NCBI GenBank assembly: GCA_015488685.1
Contig: WFNH01000105.1
Location: 1 to 33,189 of the forward strand
Direction of reading: 5' to 3'
Source: Marinosulfonomonas sp.
GTDB lineage: Bacteria; Pseudomonadota; Alphaproteobacteria; Rhodobacterales; Rhodobacteraceae
DNA: 33,189 nt
Positions within the stretch are counted from its first letter, which is position 1. Every line of letters starts with the position of its first letter. This document shows, piece by piece, positions 16,669-25,291 of this stretch. Below the pieces are notes generated by a model, which was not told where the DNA came from, ran no database searches, and was given only the letters and a program-made list of their open reading frames with translations. The position numbers were made by a program, and so were the translations under genes.

Positions 16669-17430
16669 TTAGCGCTTGAAGTAGCTGAAGACTGCCGAAG
16701 CCGACCAGCCAGCCACAATCGCGATGAACAGGGACATCAGCCCGTAATACAGCGCATTTTCATGGGCCAGATTATAAAGCCAGCGTTCCAGACCAACCTT
16801 GTGAATATCCAGTTCGGTTTCAAACACATCCACCACCTGTTTGTTGCGGGTGATCAGGATGCGGGCCGTGTAAACACCGGCCGTCAGGTTCGAGGGTAGA
16901 TCGATTGATGTGCGAAACAACGTATCCGACATCAGTTCCACGGCACCTTCGCGCACATGATACAGGTCGTTGTTGGTGCGGATGCGGATCAGGGCCTCGG
17001 TGAATTCTTTTGCATGTCCCGATGCGATCTGTGCGCCGATGGATTCAATCGCGCGCTGGATCGAAACCTTGTATTTTCGGTCTGCATCGTCTGACAGAAT
17101 TTCTTTCAAAGGGGCGGTTGTGGCCACCGAATAGAAACTGGGTGCCTTGTCAATCAATACTGAGGCGCTGTTGACCCAGATGACGCCTGCTCGCTTGTCC
17201 TTGCGACGCACCGTAACGGGTTCTAACGGGCCCGAAACCGAAATGATAACTTGTACCGGGTTGTTTTCGGGGGTCGGCGCATCACGATTGATCGCGCCGA
17301 AAATCAGAATTTCCGAGCCGTTAAATGTGGCCGATATCCCGACGCGGCTTTGTGACAGGTCCGCAATGATTTCTTCGCCTGCTTTCAGAGGAAAGGCGAT
17401 CAGAAGGAATAAGGCAATGTAACGCAACAT
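16669..17430 (-). CDS. TIGR02186-family membrane-anchored periplasmic protein
   Basis: A 253-residue protein with an N-terminal signal peptide (MLRYIALFLLIAFPLKAG) and a single C-terminal membrane helix (about 226-248) ending in YFKR, so most of it lies in the periplasm anchored at its end. The body matches the alphaproteobacterial TIGR02186 family: LSQSRVGISATFNGSEIL and LFRTSIDLPSNLTAGVYTA. In related genomes the gene usually lies beside a TauE/SafE-type sulfite exporter, which suggests a link to sulfur compound export; no such exporter is present here. The family has no proven function. The 256-base gap upstream (17431-17686) holds no gene, only a possible terminator of the ABC operon. Confidence 0.8.
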   Translation of the reverse strand: MLRYIALFLLIAFPLKAGEEIIADLSQSRVGISATFNGSEILIFGAINRDAPTPENNPVQVIISVSGPLEPVTVRRKDKRAGVIWVNSASVLIDKAPSFYSVATTAPLKEILSDDADRKYKVSIQRAIESIGAQIASGHAKEFTEALIRIRTNNDLYHVREGAVELMSDTLFRTSIDLPSNLTAGVYTARILITRNKQVVDVFETELDIHKVGLERWLYNLAHENALYYGLMSLFIAIVAGWSASAVFSYFKR

Positions 17431-17626
17431 CTAGCGGCCTCCGCCGGCAATAACAGAACAGTGCTTGTCAGGTCTCCATCGCAGATCAAACGCCTGCTTG
17501 CCTCCAACATTGCCTGTCTCTGACAAGATACCGACAAGGTTTTCAGGAACCGGTAAACGAAAAATGCTTACCCGCATCCCGGCAATAGGAAGATAAATCC
17601 ACATACGCCTTCCTAAGGCAATAATA

Positions 17627-17653
17627 CCCGCCCAGACAATAGGTGCAGGCGGG
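17627..17653 (-). terminator. Possible terminator of the BMP ABC transporter operon
   Basis: Complementary arms CCCGCC (17627-17632) and GGCGGG (17648-17653) enclose a 15-base loop, about 34 bases after the last permease stop at 17687. On the minus strand the stem is followed by TATTATT. The long loop and weak T-tract keep confidence low. Confidence 0.4.
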
Positions 17654-17686
17654 TTTTATGTATTATATATGCAGAAATTCGTATAT

Positions 17687-18667
17687 TTACCGTTCTTTCA
17701 CATATGGTTCGCCGCCCGCACGGGGTGGAATTGCCTTGCCGACAAAGCCGGCAAGAATCACCACAGTCAGGATATATGGCAGGGCTTGCGTGAACTGGAC
17801 GGGAATTTCAAACAGCCCGAACACATTGATATTCGGGAACAGGTTGCTGATTGCTTCAAGAAAACCGAACAGCAAACAGGCCATCAACGCATACCACGGA
17901 CGCCATTTTGCAAAGATCAGTGCAGCCAGCGCGATAAAGCCACGGCCGGCTGTCATTTCCTTGCCAAAGGCCGCGCCCTGGGATGTTGACAGATACGCGC
18001 CGCCCAATCCGCACAGCACACCTGCAATCAGCACAGCGGCATAGCGGTAACGCACGACCGAAACACCAGCGGTATCAACCGAGGCCGGGTTTTCCCCGAC
18101 GGCCCGCAGACGCAGGCCAAAGCGGGTGCGATACAGCAGCCACCATGTCAGCGGCACAATCAGCATGGCCACATAGACCAGCAATTTATGGCCCGAGATG
18201 ACATCGGCATAGATCGGTCCCAGTATTGGCACGTCGCGCAGGGTGTCTGCAAAGGGCAGGGTGATTTCGTGGAATCGCTCGGCATCGCTAAGGGGCGGTG
18301 TCAGGCCACCCTTTTTGAACCATGCATGGCCAATAACCACCGTCAGGCCCGAGGCCAGAAAGTTGATCGCCACACCGGAAATCAGCTGATTGCCGCGAAA
18401 CGTAATCGAGGCCACGCCGTGGATCAGCGCGAACACAAGCGATGCGGCAATACCCGCAGCCACGCCATACCAGATATATCCGGTCTGGTAGGACACAGCA
18501 GCAGTGAAAAACGCCGAGATCAGCATTTTACCCTCTAGCCCAATATCAAAGATACCGGCGCGTTCGGAGAACAGCCCGGCAAGGCAGGCAAAGATCAGCA
18601 CCACGGACACGCGGATGGTCATATCTGCGGTCAAAAGAGCCTGAAGGAAGAAGTTTGCAGTATCCAT
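17687..18667 (-). CDS. ABC transporter permease, BMP/nucleoside type (second permease)
   Basis: A 326-residue inner-membrane permease of the BPD_transp_2 family, with about eight to ten predicted helices. The cytoplasmic coupling segment GLRLRAVGENPASVDTAGVSV is the family's conserved EAA-like loop. Early SERAGIFDIGLEGKMLISAF is typical of the NupQ/YufQ-type subunit of purine nucleoside importers. It is the last gene of a four-gene minus-strand operon, three bases after the first permease. Substrate specificity is inferred only from the partner binding protein's family; purine nucleosides are the best guess, but related BMP systems carry riboflavin, autoinducer-like or other ligands. Confidence 0.88.
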   Translation of the reverse strand: MDTANFFLQALLTADMTIRVSVVLIFACLAGLFSERAGIFDIGLEGKMLISAFFTAAVSYQTGYIWYGVAAGIAASLVFALIHGVASITFRGNQLISGVAINFLASGLTVVIGHAWFKKGGLTPPLSDAERFHEITLPFADTLRDVPILGPIYADVISGHKLLVYVAMLIVPLTWWLLYRTRFGLRLRAVGENPASVDTAGVSVVRYRYAAVLIAGVLCGLGGAYLSTSQGAAFGKEMTAGRGFIALAALIFAKWRPWYALMACLLFGFLEAISNLFPNINVFGLFEIPVQFTQALPYILTVVILAGFVGKAIPPRAGGEPYVKER

Positions 18668-18670
18668 TGC

Positions 18671-19765
18671 CTAGGCTCCTTTATGCATGCGCAGGAACAG
18701 TTTTTCGACCGGGCCCCGCACCATATAATCCAGCGCGCCGGTAAACAGGATGATCATCCCCTGAATGACAAGCACCACTTCTTTGCTGATATTGGGCATT
18801 TCCCACAGCAGTTCGAACCCGCCCTGCGTCAGCATCCCGAACAGGATCGAGGCAAGGATAATGCCGACCGGATGGTTGCGCCCCATCAGGGCCACGGCGA
18901 TGCCGACAAATCCGGCACCTTCCACGAATTCCTTGATCAGTCTTTCCTGTTCGCCCATCACCACGTTGATTGACAGCATCCCGGCCAAAGCGCCCGATAT
19001 GAACATCGAGATCATAATGATCTTGAACGCCGAAATGCCCGCGTATTTCGCCCCCTTTTCGGATTGGCCAAAGGCACGGATCGAATAGCCAAGACGTGTG
19101 CGCCACAGCAGGAACCACACCAGAAACGCGCAAAGCAGGGCCAGCAGGAAACTGATGTTCAACGGGGCAGATTTCGAGAAATTGATGCCCAGCGGCGCCA
19201 GCATTTCATGCGCGGTTGGCAGATGCGCCCCGGCTGGAAATTTCACCGTTTCGGCATTTTGCGTGTTGGGGTTTTTCAGCACCCCGTTCAGCAGAAATCC
19301 CATGACAGCCGCGGCGATAAAGTTGAACATGATCGTGGTGATCACGATGTGGCTACCGCGTTTGGCTTGCAAATAGGCAGGAACAGCGGCCCAAAACCCG
19401 CCAAATAGTGCTGCGCCCATTATGGCGAATGGCAGCGCCAATGCCCAGTGCGGCCAGTCAAAGGCAAGGATAACAAGGGTTGCACCAACGCCCGCAATCG
19501 CTGCCTGACCTTCGCCGCCGATGTTGAACATCCGCGCATGAAACGCCACGGCAACCGCAAGGCCGGTGAACATATAATTCGTGGCATAATACAGCGTATA
19601 GCCAAGGCCCGAAGTGGACCCCAGCGCGCCCTTGACCATCACGGTAATGGCCTGAATCGGGTTTTCCCCGATCGCCAGCACCACAAGGCCAGAAGCAATA
19701 AACGCGAGCATCAGACTGATCAGCGGGATCAGAACGACGTCTGCCCATCTTGGCATCTTGTCCAT
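18671..19765 (-). CDS. ABC transporter permease, BMP/nucleoside type (first permease)
   Basis: A 364-residue BPD_transp_2 permease, the NupP/YufP-type partner of the adjacent second permease. Features include an N-terminal helix, the ARMFNIGGEGQAAIAG segment common to these subunits, and the coupling loop GYSIRAFGQSEKGAKYAGISA. About ten membrane helices are predicted. The ATG overlaps the last base of the ATPase stop (TGATG arrangement), so translation is coupled. Together with its partner it would form the heterodimeric membrane channel of the importer. Confidence 0.88.
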   Translation of the reverse strand: MDKMPRWADVVLIPLISLMLAFIASGLVVLAIGENPIQAITVMVKGALGSTSGLGYTLYYATNYMFTGLAVAVAFHARMFNIGGEGQAAIAGVGATLVILAFDWPHWALALPFAIMGAALFGGFWAAVPAYLQAKRGSHIVITTIMFNFIAAAVMGFLLNGVLKNPNTQNAETVKFPAGAHLPTAHEMLAPLGINFSKSAPLNISFLLALLCAFLVWFLLWRTRLGYSIRAFGQSEKGAKYAGISAFKIIMISMFISGALAGMLSINVVMGEQERLIKEFVEGAGFVGIAVALMGRNHPVGIILASILFGMLTQGGFELLWEMPNISKEVVLVIQGMIILFTGALDYMVRGPVEKLFLRMHKGA

Positions 19766-21336
19766 CAGTTTGCCCCCCCGTTGGTTTCCATACCTGCCAT
19801 CAACATACCCAGTTCTTTTTCATCTGTTTTGGCGGGGTCGCGTTCGCCCATGATATGCCCGTCAAACATCACAAGGATGCGGTCTGACAGGGACAGGATT
19901 TCTTCCAGCTCGACGCTGACCAGCAAAATCGCTTTGCCCTCATCACGCAATTCCACAATCCGCTGGTGGATGAATTCGATCGCGCCAATGTCCACACCAC
20001 GGGTGGGTTGACCGACCAGCAACAGATCGGGGTTGCGTTCAATTTCACGTGCCAACACGATTTTCTGCTGGTTGCCGCCGGAAAAGTTTTTTGCCTGAAG
20101 CGCGGGGATTGGCGGGCGCACGTCAAAGCGTTCCATCTTGGCCGCGGTTTCCTTGCGGATCGCGGCGTTGTCCATCATCAGGGCATTTTTGTTGTAAGCG
20201 GGGTCGTTCTGATAGCCGAATATCATGTTTTCCCATGCCGCAAAATCCATGATCAACCCTTCGGCTTGCCGGTCTTCGGGCACATGGGCAATGCCGCGTT
20301 TGCGGCGGGACTGGCCATCGGAATGTTTGCCCGTCAGATCAATTTCGGTGCCGTTAATCAGGATGGTGCCGCTGGCGGGCATGTAACCGCCCAACACTTC
20401 CAGCAATTCGGTCTGCCCGTTGCCTGATACACCGGCAATACCCAAAATTTCACCGGCGCGCACTTCCAGCGAAATGCCTTTCAGCCGCTTTACGCCTTTA
20501 TCATCGGTGACTTCCAGATTTTTAACTTCCAGAATATCGGCCCCCGGTGTGGCCGGTTTCTTGTCAATTTGCAGCAGAACCTTACGACCAACCATCAGTT
20601 CGGCCAATTGTTCGGGGCTGGTTTCGGCAGTTTTCACCGTCGCCGTCATTTCACCACGGCGCATCACCGATACGGTATCGGTGATCTCCATGATCTCGCG
20701 CAGTTTGTGGGTGATCAGGATGATGGTTTTGCCCTGTTCTTTCAGCCCTTGGAGGATGCGAAATACGTGGTCGGCCTCGGCGGGGGTCAGAACGCCAGTG
20801 GGTTCGTCCAGAATCAGAATGTCTGCCTTGCGATACAGTGCTTTCAGGATTTCAACGCGCTGTTGGTGGCCAACAGACAGGTTTTCGACCAGCGCATCGG
20901 GGTCGACGCTAAGTTCGTATTCGTCAGACAGCTGTTGCAGCAGTTTGCGCGCCTTGGCCAATGACGGGCGCAACATCGGGCCGTCTTCCATGCCCAGAAT
21001 AACATTTTCGAGAACGGTGAAATTTTCAACCAGTTTGAAGTGCTGGTGCACCATGCCGATACCGGCTGCAATCGCGGCGGAACTGTCGGGGATCGGAGTC
21101 TTTTTGCCGCCGATATATATCTCGCCTGCGTCGGCCTTGTAAAATCCGTAAAGGATCGACATCAGCGTTGACTTACCGGCGCCATTTTCGCCAACGATCC
21201 CGTGGATCGAGCCGCGCGCAACAGAAAGTGTGATGTCCTTGTTTGCCTGCACCGGCCCAAAGGCCTTGGAGATGCCGACAAGTTCGATAGCTGGAGCGGC
21301 AGTTTCCTGCCGCTCCTTAAGTTGTGCATTAGCCAT
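19765..21336 (-). CDS. ABC transporter ATPase with two nucleotide-binding domains (BMP importer)
   Basis: A 523-residue protein with two fused ABC domains. The first has GENGAGKST (Walker A), VGHQQRVEI (signature region) and LILDEPTGVLT (Walker B). The second has a degenerate Walker A (GVSGNGQTEL), the signature FSGGNQQKIVLAREI and LLLVGQPTRGVDI. This half-degenerate pattern is typical of NupO/MglA-type ATPases of nucleoside and sugar importers. It powers the two permeases encoded just downstream and follows the binding protein gene by six bases. Confidence 0.92.
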   Translation of the reverse strand: MANAQLKERQETAAPAIELVGISKAFGPVQANKDITLSVARGSIHGIVGENGAGKSTLMSILYGFYKADAGEIYIGGKKTPIPDSSAAIAAGIGMVHQHFKLVENFTVLENVILGMEDGPMLRPSLAKARKLLQQLSDEYELSVDPDALVENLSVGHQQRVEILKALYRKADILILDEPTGVLTPAEADHVFRILQGLKEQGKTIILITHKLREIMEITDTVSVMRRGEMTATVKTAETSPEQLAELMVGRKVLLQIDKKPATPGADILEVKNLEVTDDKGVKRLKGISLEVRAGEILGIAGVSGNGQTELLEVLGGYMPASGTILINGTEIDLTGKHSDGQSRRKRGIAHVPEDRQAEGLIMDFAAWENMIFGYQNDPAYNKNALMMDNAAIRKETAAKMERFDVRPPIPALQAKNFSGGNQQKIVLAREIERNPDLLLVGQPTRGVDIGAIEFIHQRIVELRDEGKAILLVSVELEEILSLSDRILVMFDGHIMGERDPAKTDEKELGMLMAGMETNGGAN

Positions 21337-21342
21337 TGGTGC

Positions 21343-22332
21343 TTATTTCACCGGGCAAGAGTTGTCAGACATATAGTCGTGAACCTCGATCTCGCCAGCA
21401 ATGATTTTGGCTTTGGCATCATCCACTGCGGCTTTCATTTCGGGTGTTACCAGGTCTTTGTTGTATTCATCAAAGGCATAGTCAACACCGCCTTCGGCCA
21501 GACCCAGCACATTGAAGCCGGGTTTCAGGTCGGGGCCGGCCGAGAATGCATTGTAAACAGCCACGTCAACACGCTTCATCATAGATGTCAGCATATGACC
21601 CGGATGCAGGTAGTTCTGGTTCGAATCAACGCCGATCGCCAGAATGTTTTCGTCAGCAGCCGTTTGCAGCACACCCAGACCGGTGGAACCGGCGGCGGCA
21701 TAAACAACATCTGCACCCTGTGCGATCTGCGCTTTGGTCAGTTCGCCACCTTTAACCGGGTCGTTCCAGGCTGCCGGTGTTGTGCCGGTCATGTTCTGGA
21801 TCACGGTCGCATCGGGGTTCACCGCCTTGACGCCCTGCACATAGCCACAGGCGAATTTGCGGATCAGTGGGATGTCCATACCACCAACAAAGCCGACGGT
21901 GCCGGATTTGGAAGCCATAGCGGCCATCATGCCAACCAGATATGAGCCTTCCTGCTCTTTATAAACAACCGACTGCACGTTTGGCTGATCGACAACCATG
22001 TCGATGATGGCGAATTTGGTATCGGGGAAATCGGGAGCCACTGTATCCAGCGACGATGCAAAGGCAAAACCGGTCATGACAACGGGGTTATAGCCGGCTT
22101 CGGCAAAACGGCGCAGGGCCTGTTCGCGCTGGGCTTCGGATGTCAGTTCGATTTCGCGAAAGTTTCCGCCGGTTTCTTCGGCCCAGCGTTTGGCACCGGT
22201 AAAGGCGGCTTCGTTAAAGGATTTGTCAAATTTGCCACCAAGGTCAAAGATGATGGCCGGATCGGCCAGCGCGGCACCTGCGGATAGGGCAAGTGTGGCA
22301 GCTGCACCAAGGAATTTCTGCATAAGGGTCAT
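21343..22332 (-). CDS. BMP-family substrate-binding lipoprotein-like/periplasmic protein
   Basis: A 329-residue periplasmic binding protein of the BMP (basic membrane protein) family. It has a signal peptide MTLMQKFLGAAATLALSAG with probable cleavage after ALA (no lipobox Cys, so soluble rather than a lipoprotein). Family marks include FDLGGKFDKSFNEAAFTGA and GFVGGMDIPLIRKFACGY, then a ligand region rich in GADVVYAAAGSTG. Characterised members bind purine nucleosides; the ligand here is inferred. The ATG at 22332 has GGGAG eight bases upstream; an in-frame start further upstream gives an N-terminus that does not fit. It is the first gene of the importer operon, after a 194-base gap that must contain the promoter. 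Confidence 0.92.
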   Translation of the reverse strand: MTLMQKFLGAAATLALSAGAALADPAIIFDLGGKFDKSFNEAAFTGAKRWAEETGGNFREIELTSEAQREQALRRFAEAGYNPVVMTGFAFASSLDTVAPDFPDTKFAIIDMVVDQPNVQSVVYKEQEGSYLVGMMAAMASKSGTVGFVGGMDIPLIRKFACGYVQGVKAVNPDATVIQNMTGTTPAAWNDPVKGGELTKAQIAQGADVVYAAAGSTGLGVLQTAADENILAIGVDSNQNYLHPGHMLTSMMKRVDVAVYNAFSAGPDLKPGFNVLGLAEGGVDYAFDEYNKDLVTPEMKAAVDDAKAKIIAGEIEVHDYMSDNSCPVK

Positions 22333-22526
22333 AATTTTCTCTCCCGATTTTTGTTTTGGGTCACCAGCGAAACAAGAAGGCAACCCGAGTAAGCGAGCAG
22401 ATCGTTTTACTAGATCATCCGCAATTAAGCCCGCAGGTGATGGGGAGCGTCAATAGCTTTTTCCCATTTGGTGGCGTCTTGGGGGTGGTTTTTACGGTTG
22501 ACGGGAGGATTGGGGAAAAATCCGAC

Positions 22527-22940
22527 TCAAATCAGGGATTTACGCATCAATATTGCGTCTATTTTTTCGCCATGAGGTGGTGTGTAGTAGCGTGGGCGGC
22601 ACCCAGATTCGCGGTAGCAGGCGGATTCATACAGGTTGCGGGCAGCGGAATTGGTCGCGGCGACCTCCAGCAGGGCCACGGATGCGCGGCGTTTGCGGGA
22701 TACGGCCTCAAAGGCGGATAACAGGCGACGGCCGTGGCCTTGGCGTTGCAGGGCCGGATCAACTGCAAGGGTCAGCAATTCGGATTCACCGGCGATTTCG
22801 CGGCCAAGGGCGAAACCGGCAGGTGAATGCTGCAAAAAGACGCCTTTTGACGCCAGCAGCGCGGCAAATTCCGCCGCCGACCACGGGCGCGGCATGGTAA
22901 AACATTTGGCGTGCAGGGCTGCGAGGGCATCTGGGGTCAT
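22527..22940 (-). CDS. rimI: RimI-type GNAT N-acetyltransferase
   Basis: A 137-residue GNAT acetyltransferase. The acetyl-CoA loop reads LQRQGHGRRLL, followed by ALLEVAATNSAARNLYESA and a C-terminal GCRPRYY block, as in RimI proteins that acetylate the N-terminus of ribosomal protein S18. The substrate is inferred from family and from its position right after tsaB, a common pairing. Its start overlaps the tsaB stop by four bases (22937-22940). A broader GNAT specificity is possible. Confidence 0.85.
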   Translation of the reverse strand: MTPDALAALHAKCFTMPRPWSAAEFAALLASKGVFLQHSPAGFALGREIAGESELLTLAVDPALQRQGHGRRLLSAFEAVSRKRRASVALLEVAATNSAARNLYESACYRESGCRPRYYTPPHGEKIDAILMRKSLI

Positions 22941-23533
22941 GGCAGGATAACGGGTGCGGGATCACGCGGTGGCGCGGCATCGGGCGCGCGGACATACAGC
23001 GGGGCAGGGCGCGGCAGACCCGGATCGTCAAAGCGGGTGGCGGTGATGCGGGCGATGGCCACGGGATCAACGGTATCGAAAGGGCCGATGGTGGGCATGT
23101 CGGGCAGGGTGTCTTTGGTCGCCATGAACGGGTCATGCGCCCCATTTGCCGTCAGTTCCTGCGCGAAGACCTGTTCGCGACGGGCGTCAATTAATGACAG
23201 AATGGGACGGGGATGGTTAATGGCCAAGGCCTCGAAACTGGAAACGCCAACGGCCGGGATGCCCAGCGACAGGGCCAGACCACGCGCGGCGGAAACGGAA
23301 ATGCGGATGCCGGTGAAATTGCCGGGGCCGGTGCCAACGCCGATGGCGGTCAGGTCACCCCATGTTTTGCCGGCCTTGGCCAGTACCTCTTCCAGCAGGG
23401 GAAACAGACGTTCGGCCTGTCCTTTGGCCATTGGTTCGTCCCGCTGCACCAATACCCGATCACCCCAAAGCAAAGCGGCCGCGCAATGCGCGACCGATGT
23501 ATCAAACGCCAGTATCAACGGTTCAGAGGTCAA
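22937..23533 (-). CDS. tsaB: tRNA threonylcarbamoyladenosine synthesis protein TsaB
   Basis: A 198-residue ASKHA-fold protein with ILAFDTSVAHCAAAL, then LFPLLEEVLAKAG and the IGVGTGPGNFTGIRISVSAARGLA block that defines TsaB. With TsaD and TsaE it makes N6-threonylcarbamoyladenosine at position 37 of ANN-decoding tRNAs; TsaB lacks its own catalytic activity. Its start lies inside the end of the upstream NifU gene (11-base overlap), and its stop overlaps rimI, so the three are translated as one unit. Confidence 0.94.
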   Translation of the reverse strand: MTSEPLILAFDTSVAHCAAALLWGDRVLVQRDEPMAKGQAERLFPLLEEVLAKAGKTWGDLTAIGVGTGPGNFTGIRISVSAARGLALSLGIPAVGVSSFEALAINHPRPILSLIDARREQVFAQELTANGAHDPFMATKDTLPDMPTIGPFDTVDPVAIARITATRFDDPGLPRPAPLYVRAPDAAPPRDPAPVILP

Positions 23534-24083
23534 CCGCGCGCACCTCGGTCACTTCGGGAATATAGTGGCGCAACAGGTTTTCGATGCCCATTTTCAGGGT
23601 CACGGTTGACGATGGACAACCGGCGCAAGCGCCCTGCATATGCAGGTAAACCACGCCCTGATCAAAGCCGTGAAAGGTGATGTCGCCGCCATCCTGCGCC
23701 ACAGCGGGGCGCACGCGGGTGTCCAGCAGTTCCTTGATCTGGGAAACGATGGCCTCGTCCGCTTCCTCGTGGTCGGCATGGCCGGCACTTTCGGCTTCGC
23801 CAATCAATACGGGGTCGCCGGATTGGTAGTGCTCCATGATCGCACCCAGGATTGCGGGTTTGATATGCTCCCACGCGATGTCCTCGCCTTTGGTCACGGT
23901 GATGAAATCGGTGCCCAGAAACACGCCGTAAATGCCGCCAACCGCAAAGATACGCTGCGCCAGCGGCGATTTGCCCGCCACTTCGGCCGAGGGAAAATCG
24001 GCGGTGCCTTTGCCAAGCACAGTTTGGCCCGGCAGGAATTTAAGGGTTGCGGGGTTCGGGGTGGATTCGGTCTGGATAAACAT
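23523..24083 (-). CDS. NifU-family Fe-S scaffold/carrier (NFU1-like)
   Basis: A 186-residue protein with two domains. Residues 1-88 are the N-terminal Nfu domain (MFIQTESTPNPATLKFLPG, then GIYGVFLGTDFITV). Residues 105-186 are the NifU C-terminal domain with RPAVAQDGGDITF and the cluster-binding CAGC pair (GACAGCPSSTVTLK). NFU1-type proteins carry [4Fe-4S] clusters to targets such as lipoyl synthase; the target here is inferred. The ATG at 24083 with AAAGG upstream is preferred because it gives the conserved opening MFIQTE; a longer frame exists but adds no family sequence. Confidence 0.93.
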   Translation of the reverse strand: MFIQTESTPNPATLKFLPGQTVLGKGTADFPSAEVAGKSPLAQRIFAVGGIYGVFLGTDFITVTKGEDIAWEHIKPAILGAIMEHYQSGDPVLIGEAESAGHADHEEADEAIVSQIKELLDTRVRPAVAQDGGDITFHGFDQGVVYLHMQGACAGCPSSTVTLKMGIENLLRHYIPEVTEVRAVDL

Positions 24084-24165
24084 TTGGCACACCTTTTTGG
24101 TCAGGATTATGGATATGCGCCTGCAACGCCGCGCTGTCAAGGTTTGGAATGGTTCTAATTGCGGA

Positions 24166-24621
24166 TCAGGTGATCGCTTCCAGCCGTTCCTTGGACATTT
24201 CGCCGGGCACGATAGTGATCGGTATCGGGAAGTTGGCCACTGATTTCATCAGTTGGGTGATTAACGGACCGGGGCCTTTTTTATCGCTGCTGGCCCCCAA
24301 CACCAACAGGCCGATTTCCTTGTCTTCTTCGATCTGCGCCATAATCTCGGTTACGGCCTTGCCTTCGCGGATCACCAGTTCGGGTTCAATCCCCTGCCGA
24401 TCGCGCATCCATTTGGCAAATACCTCGTAATGCACCTCGATCCGCTCACGAGCCTCTTCGCGCATGATGTCGCCGATGCCGATCCAGTGATTGAACTCCT
24501 CTGGTGGAATAATGGCCAGAACCTCGACCCCGCCCCCCGATTTCGCCGCCCGCATCGCTGCAAACCGCATCGCGTTCAGACATTCACGGCTGTCATCCAG
24601 CACCACAAGAAATTTACGCAT
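24166..24621 (-). CDS. Universal stress protein (UspA family)
   Basis: A 151-residue UspA-fold protein. The start MRKFLVVLDDSRECLNAMRFA is typical, and the C-terminal ATP-binding pattern is present as LVLGASSDKKGPGPLITQLMKSVANFPIPITIVPG. It is probably an ATP-binding dimer induced under stress; its specific role is not visible. AAGGAG nine bases before 24621 decides the start over a longer frame. It stands alone, with gaps of about 80-90 bases on both sides. Confidence 0.88.
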   Translation of the reverse strand: MRKFLVVLDDSRECLNAMRFAAMRAAKSGGGVEVLAIIPPEEFNHWIGIGDIMREEARERIEVHYEVFAKWMRDRQGIEPELVIREGKAVTEIMAQIEEDKEIGLLVLGASSDKKGPGPLITQLMKSVANFPIPITIVPGEMSKERLEAIT

Positions 24622-24714
24622 GTGTTGTTCTCCTTGTGGCCAATGATGCAGGGGATGTGGATGCAACGCAAGAGGACAATGATGCGGCGGGTCGTGCGTT
24701 GTTATAATAAACGG

Positions 24715-25206
24715 CTAGCTGGCATTGCGAGCTATTGAAATTAACGCATCCACATCCAGCGGGGCTGTGTTCATGGCCAGATTCCCTTTGGTATCACGGG
24801 GCCATTCATCCTTGGGGCGGTCACAGTATAATTCCACCCCGTTGCCGTCCGGATCATGCAGATAGACCGCTTCGCTGACCCCGTGATCGGAAGCCCCGTC
24901 AAATGGAATACCTGCATTTTGAACGCGCAACAGGGCAACTGCTAATGATTCCCGCAAGGGATAAAGGAATGCAGTATGATATAGGCCGGTATGTCCATGC
25001 GGCGGAGGTGTGCCATTCAGGCTGTCCCATGTGTTCAAGCCGATATGATGATGATATCCGCCAGCAGAAAGAAAAGCGGCTTGGTTCCCGAATTTCTGCA
25101 TCACCTCGAAACCAAGCACATCGGAATAAAACCAGATGGCCCGTTCCAGATCGGCCACTTTCAAATGGACATGCCCGATACGGACAGAAGGGTTGGTCGA
25201 GTTCAT
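24715..25206 (-). CDS. VOC-family metalloprotein (catechol dioxygenase/CatE-like)
   Basis: A 163-residue vicinal oxygen chelate (VOC) fold protein with two beta-alpha-beta modules. Likely metal ligands are His12/His14 (IGHVHLKV), His77 (LYHTAF) and Glu125 (GNGVELY), in the positions of extradiol dioxygenases and glyoxalases. The sequence LHDPDGNGVELYCDRP is typical of CatE-type catechol-2,3-dioxygenase relatives, but the substrate is unknown. A perfect inverted repeat covers its ribosome binding site, which suggests control of translation or transcription at that point. It is downstream of trpS on the same strand. Confidence 0.85.
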   Translation of the reverse strand: MNSTNPSVRIGHVHLKVADLERAIWFYSDVLGFEVMQKFGNQAAFLSAGGYHHHIGLNTWDSLNGTPPPHGHTGLYHTAFLYPLRESLAVALLRVQNAGIPFDGASDHGVSEAVYLHDPDGNGVELYCDRPKDEWPRDTKGNLAMNTAPLDVDALISIARNAS

Positions 25207-25240
25207 ACCTTGGCTCCTTTCAGATTACAGGAGCCAAGGT
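25207..25240 (-). promoter_or_regulatory. Perfect 12-bp inverted repeat covering the VOC gene's ribosome binding site
   Basis: Arms ACCTTGGCTCCT (25207-25218) and AGGAGCCAAGGT (25229-25240) are perfect 12-base complements around a 10-base spacer. On the minus strand the repeat ends directly at the VOC ATG, and its 3' arm contains the Shine-Dalgarno AGGAG seven bases before that ATG. As RNA it would hide the ribosome binding site; as DNA it could be an operator. No T-run follows, so it is not a standard trpS terminator. Confidence 0.65.
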
Positions 25241-25291
25241 AACATTGATAAAAAATTGGAAAATTGGCGGTTTATCCGCAGAATATGTGCG

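Noticed and set aside
22333-22526. Riboswitch ahead of the BMP importer operon
   Set aside because: Only short weak inverted repeats (five-base arms) were found; no conserved purine riboswitch core could be recognised in this 194-base gap.
25207-25240. Intrinsic terminator of trpS
   Set aside because: The stem is strong but is followed directly by the VOC start codon with no T-run, and its 3' arm holds the VOC ribosome binding site.
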